DNA of 64,000 nucleotides from Bordetella parapertussis (GCA_945901825.1 CAMDMC010000007.1:1-64000), one strand, 5' to 3'. Shown: positions 24,550 through 37,795, numbered from the stretch's first letter. The notes: generated by a model not told the origin, from the sequence alone. Made by a program: numbers and translations.

Positions 24550-26352
24550 CTACATTCTATCGGGGGATGAGACCCCGAGAATACCAAGCCCCCGCCGCAG
24601 CATGACGGCAGTCGCCGCAACGAGGAAAATCCGAAGTTGGCGCGTCGAAGGGTCGTCGACCAGAACGCGGTGGGCATTGTAAAACCCATGAAAATCCGCA
24701 GCCAGGTCTCTTAGATAAAAGGCCAGTAAATGGGGCGCGCAGTCGTGCGCCGCCTGACCAAGAAGACGAGGAAACTCGGCCATACGCAGACAGAGGCACC
24801 GCTCTTTGTCTTGCAGCACAGCGCCCTGGGTCCTAAACAGACTCTCGATCTCGTGCGCCTGGTCGACCACCAACTCAACCGACGTCTGCGCCTGGGCAAG
24901 CACGCTGCAACAGCGGGCATGAGCGTACTGAACATAGTAGACAGGGTTCTCATCGGTCTGCGAGACCGCCAGGTCAACATCAAAAACAAACTCGGTATCG
25001 GGCTTTCGTGAGACCAGAAAAAACCGGACGGTGTCTCTTCCCTTTTGAAGCTGCTCTGGACTCGGCTGCGTGCCATCCGTTTCGCCCAGGCCTGAAGACC
25101 AGACAATGAGGTCACGCAGGGTGACATACTGGCCCGCACGCTTAGAGATCTTTACCTCGTGACCCTGGCGCATCACGGTCACCATTTTGTGAAGAAGGTA
25201 TTCGGGAAAGGTTTTAGGAACGCCAATGTTGAGTGCCTGAAGACCCGCTCGAACCCTTGCCACGGTGCCATGGTGGTCGGAGCCCTGAATATTGATAGCG
25301 CGACTGCAACCGCGTTTAAACTTTTGTTCGTGATAGGCCACATCGGGAACAAAATAGGTGATGCCACCGTCGGACTTGCGCATGACCCGGTCTTTATCAT
25401 CGCCATAGCGCGTGGTGGCAAGCCAGAGCGCTCCTTCGTTCTCGTAGGCATCGCCCGATGCAACGAGCCGATCAATCACCGCGCCAACATGCCCATCGGC
25501 ATACAGGGACGATTCGAGGCTAAAACGGTCAAAGTGCACGCCAAAGGTTTGTAGGTCAAGGTCCTGCTCTCGACGCAAATAGGCAACAGCAAACTGGCGA
25601 ATGGCATCAAGGTCCTCCAGGCTGCCCCTGCCGGTTATCTGAAGACCGTCGGCTGTATGAATGGTCTCGCCCTCTTGGTAGGCCTTTGCAATATCCAGAA
25701 TGTAGTCCCCCCGGTAGCCGTCCTGCGGAAAGGAGGGGTCGTGGGGAGCGAGGCCCTTGGCCCGGGCCTGCACCGAGATGGCCAGATTATTAATTTGGAC
25801 GCCTGCATCGTTGTAATAAAACTCGCGGGTTACGCGATAACCCTGAGTCTGCAGAACGGCTGCAAGGCAGTCGCCGAGGGCGGCCTGCCGGCCATGGCCA
25901 ACATGCAAAGGCCCGGTGGGGTTGGCCGAGACAAACTCAAGAATGACCTCAGGCGGGTGCTTTTGAACCAGGCATCCGAAGTCGGGCTCGGCAAGGCAGC
26001 TGAAAATAAGCTGTGCGTAAACCGCGTCTTTGAAGCGAAGGTTTACAAAGCCAGGGGCGGCGGCACTGGCCTTTTCAATGGTCGGGGCAAGGGCAGGGCT
26101 TTGGCTTAGAGCCTCTGCCAGGGCGGTTGCAAGAACCATGGGCTTTAGGCCATAAGGTTTGGCCAGTCGCAGTGCAACGTTGCAGGCAAGGTCACCGTGA
26201 GACCATTGCTTGGGGCTCTGAAGGCTTTCATCGAGCTCTTCAAAGGTGGTGGGCTCAAGGGCTGAAGATTGCTCGGGTGCCAGCTCGTGCAGAACCTTGA
26301 CCAGTTCATGGCGAAGGTCGTTGAGGAATCTCTGTCTAAAAATCGGTGTCAC
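24550..26352 (-). CDS. argS: Arginyl-tRNA synthetase
   Basis: 600 residues, class I synthetase. HIGH-type motif [18 protein letters not shown]-terminal ArgRS additional domain ([22 protein letters not shown]), [16 protein letters not shown] region taking the place of KMSK, and a C-terminal DALR anticodon-binding domain ending RRGLGILGV. Full length for the family. Immediately upstream on the same strand is a tRNA-Arg gene. Confidence 0.96.
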   Translation of the reverse strand: MTPIFRQRFLNDLRHELVKVLHELAPEQSSALEPTTFEELDESLQSPKQWSHGDLACNVALRLAKPYGLKPMVLATALAEALSQSPALAPTIEKASAAAPGFVNLRFKDAVYAQLIFSCLAEPDFGCLVQKHPPEVILEFVSANPTGPLHVGHGRQAALGDCLAAVLQTQGYRVTREFYYNDAGVQINNLAISVQARAKGLAPHDPSFPQDGYRGDYILDIAKAYQEGETIHTADGLQITGRGSLEDLDAIRQFAVAYLRREQDLDLQTFGVHFDRFSLESSLYADGHVGAVIDRLVASGDAYENEGALWLATTRYGDDKDRVMRKSDGGITYFVPDVAYHEQKFKRGCSRAINIQGSDHHGTVARVRAGLQALNIGVPKTFPEYLLHKMVTVMRQGHEVKISKRAGQYVTLRDLIVWSSGLGETDGTQPSPEQLQKGRDTVRFFLVSRKPDTEFVFDVDLAVSQTDENPVYYVQYAHARCCSVLAQAQTSVELVVDQAHEIESLFRTQGAVLQDKERCLCLRMAEFPRLLGQAAHDCAPHLLAFYLRDLAADFHGFYNAHRVLVDDPSTRQLRIFLVAATAVMLRRGLGILGVSSPDRM

Positions 26353-26420
26353 AGGCTTTACTTTGATGTCTGGAAAAAACGAGCTGCGGCATACGCGGCG
26401 TAGGTGATCTCAACTGCGAT

Positions 26421-26496
26421 TGGCGCGTCTGGCAGGAATCGAACCTGCGACCCTTGGCTTCGGAGGCCAATACTCTATCCACTGAGCTACAGACGC
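26421..26496 (-). tRNA. tRNA-Arg (CCG)
   Basis: Minus strand, 76 bases, acceptor GCGTCTG pairing with CAGACGC, then G and an encoded CCA. Anticodon stem TTGGC/GCCAA with loop CTCCGAA and anticodon CCG (reads CGG). T loop GTTCGATT is intact. It lies between argS and the divergent cytochrome gene. Confidence 0.96.
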
Positions 26497-26569
26497 TCGT
26501 CATGCCTTCGTATAATACGCGGTATGTTCTGTGGTTCCGGGTCTGCACTCTTCTTTTTAGGATCGTCTT

Positions 26570-27109
26570 ATGTCCAATGCAAACAGCTCCTCGCACGCCT
26601 CCCCTGAGAATCAGGAGGTGCATGAAAGCCCCATTCGCACCCCACAACAGCTTATTGTGGTTGTAGTGCTTGCCTTTATTATTCCCATCATCGTGATTGT
26701 TCTGCTTACCAAATACGTGGGCGCCTCGGTCAAGGTAGGGGCAGGAAGTGATGCCTTAACCCCCGAGGCCATTGCCGAGCGTATTGCCCCCATTGGTCGG
26801 GTTGCAACCGAACCAGAGGCAGGGGCCGTGGTTGCTGCGGCCACTGTGGTGAAGGCGGCTCTACGCGCAGGCTCCGAAGTCTATGGCGCAGCCTGCGCGG
26901 CCTGCCATGCTGCCGGTGTGCTCGGGGCGCCAAAAATGGGCGATACCGGCAGCTGGAAGCCACGGCTCACCGCGGGGCTTGATGCACTAGTCACCTCCTC
27001 CATTAAAGGTAAGGGCGCCATGCCTGCCCAAGGCGGTGGGGCCTATTCGGATGAAGAGATTAAGAGGGCCGTTGTTCACCTCGCCAACGGCAGCGGCGGC
27101 TCGTTCTAA
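26570..27109 (+). CDS. Membrane-anchored cytochrome c5-type protein
   Basis: 179 residues. One N-terminal membrane anchor (about 27-47, LIVVVVLAFIIPIIVIVLL), a linker, then a c-type domain with heme site CAACH, a Trp-Lys block GSWKPRL and the distal Met in KGAMPAQGG. Periplasmic electron carrier of the c5 family, typically upstream of coq7 in Burkholderiales. A TATAAT at 26511-26516 precedes it but has no good -35. Confidence 0.92.
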   Translation: MSNANSSSHASPENQEVHESPIRTPQQLIVVVVLAFIIPIIVIVLLTKYVGASVKVGAGSDALTPEAIAERIAPIGRVATEPEAGAVVAAATVVKAALRAGSEVYGAACAACHAAGVLGAPKMGDTGSWKPRLTAGLDALVTSSIKGKGAMPAQGGGAYSDEEIKRAVVHLANGSGGSF

Positions 27110-27112
27110 GCG

Positions 27113-27772
27113 GTGTTTCGGGCTCTTTCAACGCTTGATCGTGCCTTTGTAGGGCTCGATACGGCCTTACGAACGCTGGCTGGGTCCCGTCCCTACGGCT
27201 CAGGACGGCCTTCTCCGGCAGACGCCGGAGGTATCACCACAAGCGATTCACCAGGCCTTAGTCCCGAGGACGCCAGGCAGGCGGCTGCGCTTATGCGCGT
27301 TAACCATGCCGGCGAAGTCTCTGCACAGGCGCTTTATCAGGGGCAGGCAGCCGCTGCTGAGAACGCCGAGCTCTACAACCTGCTTCAGTCGGCGGCGCGC
27401 GAAGAGGCCGATCATCTGCGATGGACCGAGGAGCGTATTCACGCGCTTGGTGGGCGCCCAAGCCTGCTCAACCCTGTCTGGTTCAGTGGCGCCTTTCTTC
27501 TTGGCTATGTTGCGGGTCGTATGGGCGGGCCTGTTTCTTTGGGCTTTTTATCCGAGACCGAGCGACAGGTGGAGGCTCATCTCGCATCTCACCTAAAGAA
27601 GCTTCCTGCAGGCGATGCCGCCTCGCGTCGAGTGCTTCAGCAGATGATTGCCGATGAGTCTGAGCATGGGCTTAATGCCCGCCGCCAAGGTGGTCAAGAG
27701 CTGCCCGCCCTTGTTCGCGGTGCGATGCAGTCTTCGGGTCGTCTGCTTACAACAACAGCCTATTACATATAA
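27113..27772 (+). CDS. coq7: 2-nonaprenyl-3-methyl-6-methoxybenzoquinol hydroxylase (Coq7)
   Basis: 219 residues, membrane-associated diiron monooxygenase of ubiquinone synthesis, standing in for UbiF. Iron ligands lie in MRVNHAGEVSA, AREEADHLRWTE, ETERQVEAHLASHL and IADESEHG. The hydrophobic PVWFSGAFLLGYVAGRMG segment is the membrane-dipping helix. GTG start three bases after the cytochrome stop, so the two are one unit. Confidence 0.95.
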   Translation: MFRALSTLDRAFVGLDTALRTLAGSRPYGSGRPSPADAGGITTSDSPGLSPEDARQAAALMRVNHAGEVSAQALYQGQAAAAENAELYNLLQSAAREEADHLRWTEERIHALGGRPSLLNPVWFSGAFLLGYVAGRMGGPVSLGFLSETERQVEAHLASHLKKLPAGDAASRRVLQQMIADESEHGLNARRQGGQELPALVRGAMQSSGRLLTTTAYYI

Positions 27773-27778
27773 CAGGTC

Positions 27779-29953
27779 TTACGACAGGCCCAAGGGGTCG
27801 ACGTCAACAATTAGGTCGCGCATGCCTTGAGCCTGGGCAATGGCAAGGGCAAGCGCCAAGACTGCGTTCAGTGGACCTCGGCGAGGCGATTCCAGGACCA
27901 TATGCCATCGGTACTGGTTCGCACGTTTTTCGGGGTAGCTTGGGCTCGGCTGGTGCACTTGGCAGTCGGCGGGCTTGCCTTTCAGGATCTCCGCCCACAG
28001 CGTGTTCAGATGGCCCTGCACGATCGCCTCACTGCGCGCGGTCATCCGTAGGACTGCAATGTGCCCATAAGGAGGAAGCGAGGCCTGTCGACGCTCCTCG
28101 AGCAGCGTGCCGAGGTAGGCAGCGGGGTCATCGCCTTGCAGGCCTTTAAACAAGGGGTGGGTTGGGTAGCGTGTCTGCAAGAAGACACGGGCCTGATCTT
28201 CATGCCGGCCTGCCCGGCCACTGACCTGAAGAAGTGTTGAGAAGAGCCATTCGGGGGCCCGAAATTCGGGGCTAAGCAATTGCGAATCGACATCAAGCAC
28301 CACCACGGTGGAGAGGCCGGGTAGATCGTGCCCCTTGGCCAGAATCTGAGTCGCGAGGATCATCTCCGGCTTGGGTTGCTGCAGGTGTTTGAGCATCTGC
28401 GTCATCTTCTCGGCACTGCCGGCACTGTCGCTGTCAACACGGGTGAGTGCAACGCCTGGAAAGGCCTCTCGGAGACGATCCTCAAGCCATTGAATGCCTA
28501 AGCCCTGCCCAGTCAGTTCGGCCGCCCCACAGGATGGGCAGCGTGGCTGTGGCCTTTTTGAAAGGCCACAATGATGGCAGACCATCTGCCATTGGCCAGC
28601 TTTTTTGTGCAGGACCATGGAGACCGAACAGTGCTCACAGCCTTGCGTCCATCCGCAGGAGGGGCAGCCTAACAGCGGAGCGTAACCACGGCGATTTAGA
28701 AAGAAGAGCACCTGACGCCCACGGCCAAGCGTCTGTTCCACCGCCTGACGCACCGAGTCGGTAAGAACCCCCGCGCATGCAACGCGCTCCTTGTTAAGGT
28801 CCACCATGGTTAAGTCGGCCTTGGGCGCACCGGTGGCCTGTTTCAAAAGTCGAACCAGGCTGTAGCGCCCCTTCTCAACCTGGGCCAGGGACTCTAAGGA
28901 GGGTGTTGCCGAGCCCAGGACCAGGCGAATGTTCTGCTGGGAGGCGCAGAAGGCGGCCAGGTCGCGCGCGGAATAACGCACCGATTCTTGGCTTTTATAG
29001 GAGCTGTCATGCTCTTCATCCACGACAATCATTGCTAATCGCGGCAACGGCGTCATAAGGCTTAGCCGGGTACCTAAGATCAGTTTCGTAACACCATGAA
29101 CGGCCTGCATCCATGCAACGGCGCGTTGACGATCAGTCATGCCGCTGTGCAAGATGCTTAAGGCATCGGACCCAAGGCCAAGGGCATCGAGCAGGCGAGA
29201 TTTTAAAACCGGGGTAAGGGCTATCTCCGGCACCAGGTAGAGCACCTGAGCCTTGGGGGCCATCTGCCAGAGTCGCTTGATCAGCTCCACATAGACCAGG
29301 GTTTTGCCGGACCCGGTGACACCCTGCAGGTAGACGGGGGTTGGCCGTTCAAGGGTAGCCTGGGCAAGACCGAGTGAGTGGGCAGCCTGCTCAATGGCCT
29401 GAGCCTGCTCAGTGGTGGGAACGAGGGCACTACTTGAATCGGGCGCGCTGTCGCCCGAAGGTGTGCTCCTGGGCGGCCCGATTGAGGCAGAGCCAAACTT
29501 TTCTATTAGTTTTTGCAGCGGCGCCTTTCCCTTAGACGTGGCTGTGGCCTTAGCTGTGTGCGGCTCGCAAACTGACTGAAGGTTCTTTCCGCTTCGAATC
29601 CAGGCTGGGATCGCCATGCTGAGAACGGAGCCGAGGCTCGAGCGGTAGTAGCTAGCGATGAAGACAAAGAACTCCAGCTGCGCCGGGGTCAATGCAGGGA
29701 TTACCTGAAACCGCCCTAGGGCCTGACGGCGCTTAAAACGATCGGAGCCATCCGGCTGTTGATCTGGGTTGGTCACCACAGCCAACAAAACCCGCCTGGC
29801 AAAAGGCACCACGAGCCAATCCCCCCGTTGCAGCTCAGGGCTCTTGTCGCTGGAAATGGCAAGGGGTCCGTCGTAATCAAACTCACCAAGCCCAGGGGCA
29901 ACGACGGCCACCGAAACGACCTTGGGCTCAGACCGAGTTGACGACTGGGACAT
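27779..29953 (-). CDS. priA: Primosomal helicase PriA
   Basis: About 724 residues. Restarts stalled replication forks. Order: 3' DNA-binding domain, linker, helicase core with Walker A GVTGSGKTLVYVEL and box II DEEHD, SATPSLESL, eight zinc-binding cysteines in the region CPSCGWTQGCEHC to RCPSCG, then motifs V/VI (ILATQILAKGHD, QVSGRAGRHE). ATG 29953 is preferred; the longer frame overlaps hemE. Convergent with coq7 with only six bases between. Confidence 0.95.
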   Translation of the reverse strand: MSQSSTRSEPKVVSVAVVAPGLGEFDYDGPLAISSDKSPELQRGDWLVVPFARRVLLAVVTNPDQQPDGSDRFKRRQALGRFQVIPALTPAQLEFFVFIASYYRSSLGSVLSMAIPAWIRSGKNLQSVCEPHTAKATATSKGKAPLQKLIEKFGSASIGPPRSTPSGDSAPDSSSALVPTTEQAQAIEQAAHSLGLAQATLERPTPVYLQGVTGSGKTLVYVELIKRLWQMAPKAQVLYLVPEIALTPVLKSRLLDALGLGSDALSILHSGMTDRQRAVAWMQAVHGVTKLILGTRLSLMTPLPRLAMIVVDEEHDSSYKSQESVRYSARDLAAFCASQQNIRLVLGSATPSLESLAQVEKGRYSLVRLLKQATGAPKADLTMVDLNKERVACAGVLTDSVRQAVEQTLGRGRQVLFFLNRRGYAPLLGCPSCGWTQGCEHCSVSMVLHKKAGQWQMVCHHCGLSKRPQPRCPSCGAAELTGQGLGIQWLEDRLREAFPGVALTRVDSDSAGSAEKMTQMLKHLQQPKPEMILATQILAKGHDLPGLSTVVVLDVDSQLLSPEFRAPEWLFSTLLQVSGRAGRHEDQARVFLQTRYPTHPLFKGLQGDDPAAYLGTLLEERRQASLPPYGHIAVLRMTARSEAIVQGHLNTLWAEILKGKPADCQVHQPSPSYPEKRANQYRWHMVLESPRRGPLNAVLALALAIAQAQGMRDLIVDVDPLGLS

Positions 29954-29973
29954 GCATGCCACCCCCTGAGGGG

Positions 29974-31041
29974 TTAGTTGCTCCTGGAGCTGAACTCCCG
30001 AACGGCCTGAACCAGGCATTGAACATTCTCGGGCGGTGTGAACTGCGAAATGCCATGACCCAGGTTAAAAATATGCCCAACGCCGGGCTCAAGCAGTCCA
30101 AAGCTCTGAATGGTTCGGGCCACCTCGGCTCGAATGTGGTCTGGATGACCAAGCAAGACCGCGGGATCGAGGTTGCCTTGAATGGCGCACTGGGAACCGA
30201 CGCGCACACGGGCTTGGCCAAGATTGACCGTCCAGTCGACTCCGAGTGCCGTGCATCCTGTTGCAGCGATTCGCTCAAGCCACAAGCCCCCGCCTTTAAC
30301 AAAGACAATGCTTGGGGTGTCGGGGAATTGCTGCGTGAGGGCAGCCACCACCTTGGACAAAAAGGCCTGAGAGAACCGACCAAACTGGGCATCGGCCAAA
30401 AGACCACCCCAGCTGTCAAAAAGCATAATGGCCTGGGCGCCTTTACGTATCTGCATGGCGCAGTACTGAATCACCAGATCGGTCACTTTCTCAAGCAGAA
30501 GAAGCACCAGGTCGGGCCTGCTGTAAAGCCATTGACGCACCTTTAAGAAGTCATCGCTGCTGCTTCCGCCGGCCACCATGTAACAAACCAGTGTCCATGG
30601 GCTGCCCGAAAAACCAATAAGCGGTACGCGATCATTGAGGGCCTTGCGGATGGTCTGAACCGCCTCGCCCACGTAGCCAAGCTCGTGCTCGATATCGATG
30701 GCGGGAAGCTCACGAATATCCGCCTCGAACCCGATGGCTTTTTTAAATCGAGGGCCCTCGCCTTCAACAAAATGCAGCCCAAGCCCGAGCGCATCGGGAA
30801 CTGTAAGAATGTCTGAAAACAGAATGGCTGCGTCGAACCCATAACGGTCGATAGGTTGCAGAGTGACCTCGCAGGCAAGGTCGGGCGACTTACACAGGGC
30901 CATGAAGTTGCCAGCTTTTTTACGCGTGGCGTTGTATTCCGGCAGGTAACGACCGGCCTGACGCATGAGCCAGACGGGCGTTCGGTCCACCGCCTCGCGC
31001 CGAAGGGCACGAAGGAAAAGGTCATTGGTCAGGTTGGTCAC
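29974..31041 (-). CDS. hemE: Uroporphyrinogen decarboxylase
   Basis: About 355 residues from GTG 31041. Decarboxylates uroporphyrinogen III to coproporphyrinogen III in heme synthesis. Motifs: TPVWLMRQAGRYLPEY (substrate-binding Arg), AAILFSDILTVPDALG with the catalytic Asp, and FNLGHGISQFTPPENV. A TTG at 31074 would add 11 residues that do not fit the family, so GTG 31041, with GGAAAG upstream, is chosen. Lies between atpC and priA. Confidence 0.95.
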   Translation of the reverse strand: MTNLTNDLFLRALRREAVDRTPVWLMRQAGRYLPEYNATRKKAGNFMALCKSPDLACEVTLQPIDRYGFDAAILFSDILTVPDALGLGLHFVEGEGPRFKKAIGFEADIRELPAIDIEHELGYVGEAVQTIRKALNDRVPLIGFSGSPWTLVCYMVAGGSSSDDFLKVRQWLYSRPDLVLLLLEKVTDLVIQYCAMQIRKGAQAIMLFDSWGGLLADAQFGRFSQAFLSKVVAALTQQFPDTPSIVFVKGGGLWLERIAATGCTALGVDWTVNLGQARVRVGSQCAIQGNLDPAVLLGHPDHIRAEVARTIQSFGLLEPGVGHIFNLGHGISQFTPPENVQCLVQAVREFSSRSN

Positions 31042-31103
31042 GTGAATCGGTTCTTTCCGCCCAAAGAGCACCAAGCCGTCGCGGCTTGAGAGCTCCGGCC
31101 GTA

Positions 31104-31526
31104 TTAGGCTCGTGTCTTGCCTTTAAGCCGACGAATGGCCGAGAGCTGGGCAAACGAAATGGCCAGCTCGGCCTGCGCCGAGGCGTAATTCATGTCGGAC
31201 GATTTCGACTCAAGGGCCTGCTCGGCCAAACGTTTGGCCTCGTTGACTTTTGCCTCGTCGAGGTCTTTGCCGCGAATCGCGGTGTCGGCCAGAACAGAGA
31301 CCCCACCGGGCTGAACCTCAAGAATACCCCCGGCGACAAACAAGAGCTCTTCATCACCATCTTCCATCTTTATGCGAACCGTGCCGGGACGGATGCGCGT
31401 AATAAGCGGGGTATGCCCAGGAAGAATGCCAAGCTCGCCCTGCTCTCCCGGAAGGGCCACGAACTGCGCCTTTCCCGAGAAGACCTCTTTTTCGGCACTT
31501 ACAACATCAACCTGCAGGGTCTTCAT
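31104..31526 (-). CDS. atpC: ATP synthase epsilon subunit
   Basis: 140 residues. Central-stalk subunit of F1. Starts [20 protein letters not shown], then [19 protein letters not shown] and the C-terminal helices [19 protein letters not shown]. Last gene of the atp operon; about 55 bases after atpD. Full length. Confidence 0.95.
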   Translation of the reverse strand: MKTLQVDVVSAEKEVFSGKAQFVALPGEQGELGILPGHTPLITRIRPGTVRIKMEDGDEELLFVAGGILEVQPGGVSVLADTAIRGKDLDEAKVNEAKRLAEQALESKSSDMNYASAQAELAISFAQLSAIRRLKGKTRA

Positions 31527-31580
31527 ACTGTCCTCGCTTCTTGGGCTGTCGGGTCATGCTTAGGGTTTTAATTGGACACG

Positions 31581-33020
<1,440 letters not shown>

Positions 33021-33025
33021 CTAAA

Positions 33026-33892
33026 TTAAACGGCTGCCGCGCCACCAACGATCTCTGAGAGCTCTTTGGTAATAGCTGCCTGTCGCGCTTTGTTATACGA
33101 AAGTTGAAGTTCATCAATAAGCTGCTTGGCATTGTCAGAGGCTGCTTTCATTGCCACCATTCGAGCACTCTGCTCACAGGCCATGTTCTCGGAGACCGCC
33201 TGGTAGACCAGAGACTCCACATAGCGGGTAATAAGATCGGAGAGCACCTGCTCGGCATCGGGCTCATACAAATAATCCCAGTCATGGTTGGGATCGAGGT
33301 CGTCGAACTGGTCCTCGGGCAGAGGCAAAAGCTGGCGCAGAACAGGCTCTTGCTTCATGGTGTTAACAAACTCGTTGCTTGCAAGGTAGAGCACGTCAAT
33401 TTTGCCAGTTACGTAGTTGTCAAGCTGAAGACGAACGTTGTCAATAACCGCCTCATGCGAAGGGCTGTCCCCGAACTGGGCAAGCGAGGAGATGAGCCGC
33501 CCGCCATTGCGGTTAAAAAAGCTTATGCCCTTGTTCCCAAACGCCGAGATATCAATTTCAATTCCCGATGCCGTCCATTCCTTCATTGACTGAACAACAT
33601 AGCGAAGGATGTTGGTGTTAAGTCCGCCGCAGAGACCCTTATCGGTGGTTACAGCAATAAGGCCCACACGCTTAACCTCACGCTTGACCATAAAAGGATG
33701 GACGTACTCGGGGCTTGCGTGACTAAGGTGCGAACAAATGGCAAGCACCTTGCGAACATAGGGTCGGCCCGCCCGCATACGTTCTTGCGCACGCCGCATT
33801 TTCGAGGCGGCCACCATCTCCATGGCCTTTGTGATCTTGCGCGTGTTTTGCACGCTCTTGATCTTGCCTCGTATTTCTTTCGATCCTGGCAT
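33026..33892 (-). CDS. atpG: ATP synthase gamma subunit
   Basis: 288 residues, rotor shaft of F1. N-terminal coil [20 protein letters not shown] and C-terminal coil [20 protein letters not shown] are the classic paired helices; [16 protein letters not shown] is the family block. Full length, in normal operon position. Confidence 0.97.
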   Translation of the reverse strand: MPGSKEIRGKIKSVQNTRKITKAMEMVAASKMRRAQERMRAGRPYVRKVLAICSHLSHASPEYVHPFMVKREVKRVGLIAVTTDKGLCGGLNTNILRYVVQSMKEWTASGIEIDISAFGNKGISFFNRNGGRLISSLAQFGDSPSHEAVIDNVRLQLDNYVTGKIDVLYLASNEFVNTMKQEPVLRQLLPLPEDQFDDLDPNHDWDYLYEPDAEQVLSDLITRYVESLVYQAVSENMACEQSARMVAMKAASDNAKQLIDELQLSYNKARQAAITKELSEIVGGAAAV

Positions 33893-33943
33893 AAGCTTCC
33901 TGTGGCTTTAGGTTAAAGATGCGTCGAACATCGCCTTCGCTCT

Positions 33944-35491
33944 TTAATAAGCACCCGTTTTCTTAAAGGCCTCAATGGCCGCCCGTAAGGCGGCTTCGTT
34001 GTCAGACGACAGGTCTTTCGCAGACTCAATGGCATTGACGAGATCGGCATGCGAGCTGGCCAGGTAGTCACGTAGTGCCTTTTCAAAGCTATTGGCTTTG
34101 GCAACCTCCACGTCATCCATGTAGTTGTTGTTGACTGCGAAAAGCGTCAGCCCCATCTCCCAGACCTGAAGCGGGTGGTACTGCACCTGCTTCATAAGTT
34201 CCGTCACCAGACGACCGCGTTCGAGCTGCTTGCGGGTGGTCTCATCGAGGTCTGAGGCAAACTGGGCAAAGGCTGCAAGCTCCCGGTATTGGGCAAGGGC
34301 CAGTCGCACACCCGCGCCGGTGTCTTTACGCTTCATGAGCTTGGTCTGGGCGGCACCACCCACCCTTGAGACTGAAACACCCGCATTCACCGCTGGACGG
34401 ATACCTGAATTGAAGAGGTCCGTTTCAAGGAAGATCTGGCCGTCCGTAATGGAAATAACGTTGGTGGGGACGAAGGCAGACACGTCACCGGCCTGAGTTT
34501 CAATAATGGGAAGTGCGGTGAGTGAACCGGTCTTTCCCTTTACCTCACCATGGGTGAACTTTTCCACATACTCCTCGTTCACGCGCGCCGCACGCTCAAG
34601 AAGGCGGGAGTGTAAATAGAAGACATCGCCAGGAAATGCCTCACGTCCCGGGGGGCGACGTAAGAGAAGGGAGACCTGTCGGTAGGCAACAGCCTGTTTG
34701 GAGAGGTCGTCGTAAACAATTAACGCATCCTGCCCGCGGTCACGGAAATACTCACCCATGGTGCAACCCGAGTAAGCGGAAAGGTATTGCATGGCCGCCG
34801 ACTCCGAGGCCGAGGCCGCCACTACAATGGTGTAGGCCATGGCGCCTGTCTCTTCAAGCTTTCGCACCACGTTGGAGATTGTCGAGGCCTTCTGACCAAT
34901 CGCCACGTAGACGCAGGTCATGTCCTTGCCTTTTTGGTTAATGATGGTGTCAACCGCCACGGCTGTTTTTCCAGTCTGACGGTCACCAATAATTAATTCG
35001 CGCTGGCCGCGACCAATCGGGACCATGGAGTCGATAGCCTTTAGCCCCGTTTGCACAGGCTGCGAGACGGACTTTCGGTAAATGACGCCCGGCGCCACTT
35101 TTTCAATCACGTCGGTCTGTTTGGCATTGACTGCGCCCTTGCCATCAATGGGCTGACCCAACGCATTGACAACCCGGCCAATAAGTTCAGGGCCAACGGG
35201 AACATCCAGAATGCGGCCGGTGGCCTTCACAACATCACCTTCAGAGATTGCGGTGTATTCGCCTAGAATCACGGCGCCCACGGAATCGCGTTCAAGGTTA
35301 AGCGCAAGGCCCAGGGTCTGGTTCGGAAACTCGAGCATCTCGCCCTGCATGACATCGGACAGGCCATGGACTCGGCAGATACCGTCTGTCACGCTGACAA
35401 CCGTTCCTTGGTTGCGAGTATTGGCCGACAGGTCAAGGCCTTTGATTTTGGACTTCAGTAACTCGCTGATTTCCGACGGATTTAATTGCAT
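33944..35491 (-). CDS. atpA: ATP synthase alpha subunit
   Basis: 515 residues, non-catalytic nucleotide-binding F1 subunit. P-loop [14 protein letters not shown], signature [17 protein letters not shown], and the N-terminal [18 protein letters not shown] that contacts delta. Eight bases after atpH. Confidence 0.98.
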   Translation of the reverse strand: MQLNPSEISELLKSKIKGLDLSANTRNQGTVVSVTDGICRVHGLSDVMQGEMLEFPNQTLGLALNLERDSVGAVILGEYTAISEGDVVKATGRILDVPVGPELIGRVVNALGQPIDGKGAVNAKQTDVIEKVAPGVIYRKSVSQPVQTGLKAIDSMVPIGRGQRELIIGDRQTGKTAVAVDTIINQKGKDMTCVYVAIGQKASTISNVVRKLEETGAMAYTIVVAASASESAAMQYLSAYSGCTMGEYFRDRGQDALIVYDDLSKQAVAYRQVSLLLRRPPGREAFPGDVFYLHSRLLERAARVNEEYVEKFTHGEVKGKTGSLTALPIIETQAGDVSAFVPTNVISITDGQIFLETDLFNSGIRPAVNAGVSVSRVGGAAQTKLMKRKDTGAGVRLALAQYRELAAFAQFASDLDETTRKQLERGRLVTELMKQVQYHPLQVWEMGLTLFAVNNNYMDDVEVAKANSFEKALRDYLASSHADLVNAIESAKDLSSDNEAALRAAIEAFKKTGAY

Positions 35492-35499
35492 GAGAACTC

Positions 35500-36045
35500 C
35501 TAGTTCAAAAGGGCGACGGTCATTTTCGAAAGCTTTTCACGAACGGAGGCATCCATCACCTCATCGCCCACTGAAATGCGAACACCCCCGATAAGCTCGG
35601 GGTCGACCGAAACGGAAAGCTTTACCTGGGACCCATACTTCGTTTGAAGAAGCTTTGAGATGGACGCGATCTGATCCTCAGTAAGAGGAAAAGCCGAGGC
35701 AACCTCGGCATTCAAAACATGGGCTGCCTGGCTGGCGAGCTTACTTAAATGACTGTAAACCTCGGGCAGTAACGTTAAACGCTTGTTTTGGGCAAGCAGT
35801 AGTAAAAAAGCGCGTTGCTCTGAGGTCGGCAGACCCGCCACAGAGACAATGAGCTCAACCGATTGCTCGGCCGACATGCTGGGTAATTTAAACGCTTCTT
35901 GAGCCTCGGCGTTCTGCGCAACAGAAGCGCAGCGCTCAAGGTAGCCAGTCCATAGGCCAAGGCTTTCGGCAAGGGCCCCTGACTCCGAGGCCACCTCGAA
36001 GGCTGCTTCGGCATAGGGTCTTGCCAGTGTTGCGCGCTCGGCCAT
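35500..36045 (-). CDS. atpH: ATP synthase delta subunit
   Basis: 181 residues, links F1 to the peripheral stalk. [19 protein letters not shown] at the N-terminus and [21 protein letters not shown] near the C-terminus are the OSCP/delta signature. Starts two bases after the atpF stop. Confidence 0.96.
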   Translation of the reverse strand: MAERATLARPYAEAAFEVASESGALAESLGLWTGYLERCASVAQNAEAQEAFKLPSMSAEQSVELIVSVAGLPTSEQRAFLLLLAQNKRLTLLPEVYSHLSKLASQAAHVLNAEVASAFPLTEDQIASISKLLQTKYGSQVKLSVSVDPELIGGVRISVGDEVMDASVREKLSKMTVALLN

Positions 36046-36047
36046 GG

Positions 36048-36521
36048 CTATTTCAACTCAGACTGCAGCTGGGAGAGCAGGTCGGCGTGAGCCTTGGCGT
36101 CAATCTCGCGGCGCAGAATCTGCGAGGCCCCTGCAACGGCAAGCGTAGCCACCTCGGCCCGAAGGGCCAGCTTGGCTGACTGCGAGGCTGTCTCTGCTTC
36201 GGCCTCAGCCTGTTGACGCGCCTGAGTAACGATTGCAGCAGCTTCTGCTCGAGCCTGTTCAATAATGGATGTCGCCTGTCGCTCGGCTGCAGCGCGAAGC
36301 TCTGAAACCGTATCTCTGGCCTTGGTCATCTCCTCGGCGGCCCGTCGTTCGGCCACCCGTAGGTCGACCTGAGCCTTGTCAGCCGCCGCTAAACCATCGG
36401 AGATTTTTTTTGCGCGCTCATCCAGGGCCCGAACAATGGGGGGCCAAACAAACTTCATGGTGAACCAGCCAAGTATGAAAAAAACTACCAGCTGTGCAAA
36501 CAATGTCGCGTTAATGTTCAC
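36048..36521 (-). CDS. atpF: ATP synthase b subunit
   Basis: 157 residues, peripheral stalk of Fo. One N-terminal membrane helix ([20 protein letters not shown]), then a long charged coiled coil ([20 protein letters not shown]...). Two-helix dimer expected. About 110 bases separate it from atpE; I see no gene in that gap. Confidence 0.96.
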   Translation of the reverse strand: MNINATLFAQLVVFFILGWFTMKFVWPPIVRALDERAKKISDGLAAADKAQVDLRVAERRAAEEMTKARDTVSELRAAAERQATSIIEQARAEAAAIVTQARQQAEAEAETASQSAKLALRAEVATLAVAGASQILRREIDAKAHADLLSQLQSELK

Positions 36522-36633
36522 AGCAATTCCCTAAAAAATAAGATTGGTGCGGCCTGGGGCCATCCCAAAAATCGCTCAGTGTTTCGCCCAAACTTCTTCA
36601 GGCGGCTTGTGAGCCCCATCGAATTTTCAAGGC

Positions 36634-36885
<252 letters not shown>

Positions 36886-36929
36886 TTAAAAATTAAAAAC
36901 AACCGTAGTAAAAAGAGAAAACAACTCTG

Positions 36930-37778
36930 TTAATGGTGATCGTGAGCCTGCCCAACATAGACGAGGGTAAGCATCATGAAAATAAAGGCCTGCAGGGTGA
37001 TGATAAGAATATGGAAGAGCGCCCAGGCTGTGCCGGCAAGCACATGGCCAAGAAACCCTAGGGCAGTGGCAGTGCCTCCTAGAAGAGCAATAAGCACAAA
37101 GAGCAGCTCACCTGCAAACATATTGCCAAACAGTCGCAGACCGTGGGATACGGTTTTCGCCAGGAATTCAATAAGCTGCATCAACAGGTTAATAGGCCAC
37201 AGAATAAAGTGGTTTCCAAATGGCGCCGTGAAGAGTTCGTGCAGCCAGCCACCCAAGCCCTTTATTTTTATATTGTAATAAAGGCACATGAGAAGGACGG
37301 CAAGCGACATGCCCAAGGGGACGTTGACATCGGCTGTCGGAACCACGCGCATATAGGCATGACCAGGGTCCACTCCAATGGAGGACAGGCCGAAGGCCCA
37401 GAGAGACGGCAAGAGATCAACGGGAAGCAGGTCCATTAGGTTAAGCAGGAAGACCCAAAGGAAAACGGTAAGCGCCAGAGGGGCCACGAACTTGCGGGAG
37501 GTCTCACTATGAATAACGCCCTTGGCCTGGTTATCAACGAGCTCCACCAAGATTTCTACCATGGCCTGGAAGCGACCAGGCACTCCCGCACTCGCATTGC
37601 GTGCCGCCCTGTAGAGAACAAAGACCGCAAGCATGCCCAGACCAAACGACCAGAAAACGGTGTCCAGGTTAATCAAGCTGAAATCAATGATGTCAGCCTG
37701 AGCCTCACCGGTCTGGTTTAAATTGGTGAGGTGGTGAACAACGTATTCGGAGGAGGTAGGAGCGCTGCCCGATGCCAT
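36930..37778 (-). CDS. atpB: ATP synthase a subunit
   Basis: 282 residues, stator channel of Fo. Multi-helix protein with the essential Arg in [15 protein letters not shown] and the C-terminal FILMMLTLVY-type helix. The N-terminal extension [20 protein letters not shown] is typical of betaproteobacteria. Between atpI and atpE. Confidence 0.96.
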   Translation of the reverse strand: MASGSAPTSSEYVVHHLTNLNQTGEAQADIIDFSLINLDTVFWSFGLGMLAVFVLYRAARNASAGVPGRFQAMVEILVELVDNQAKGVIHSETSRKFVAPLALTVFLWVFLLNLMDLLPVDLLPSLWAFGLSSIGVDPGHAYMRVVPTADVNVPLGMSLAVLLMCLYYNIKIKGLGGWLHELFTAPFGNHFILWPINLLMQLIEFLAKTVSHGLRLFGNMFAGELLFVLIALLGGTATALGFLGHVLAGTAWALFHILIITLQAFIFMMLTLVYVGQAHDHH

Positions 37779-37795
37779 AAAAACGAGACCCTTTC

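Noticed and set aside
26511..26516. TATAAT upstream of the cytochrome gene as a firm promoter
   Set aside because: The -10 is perfect, but no acceptable -35 lies 16-18 bases upstream (TACAGA at best), and it overlaps the leader of the opposite tRNA-Arg.
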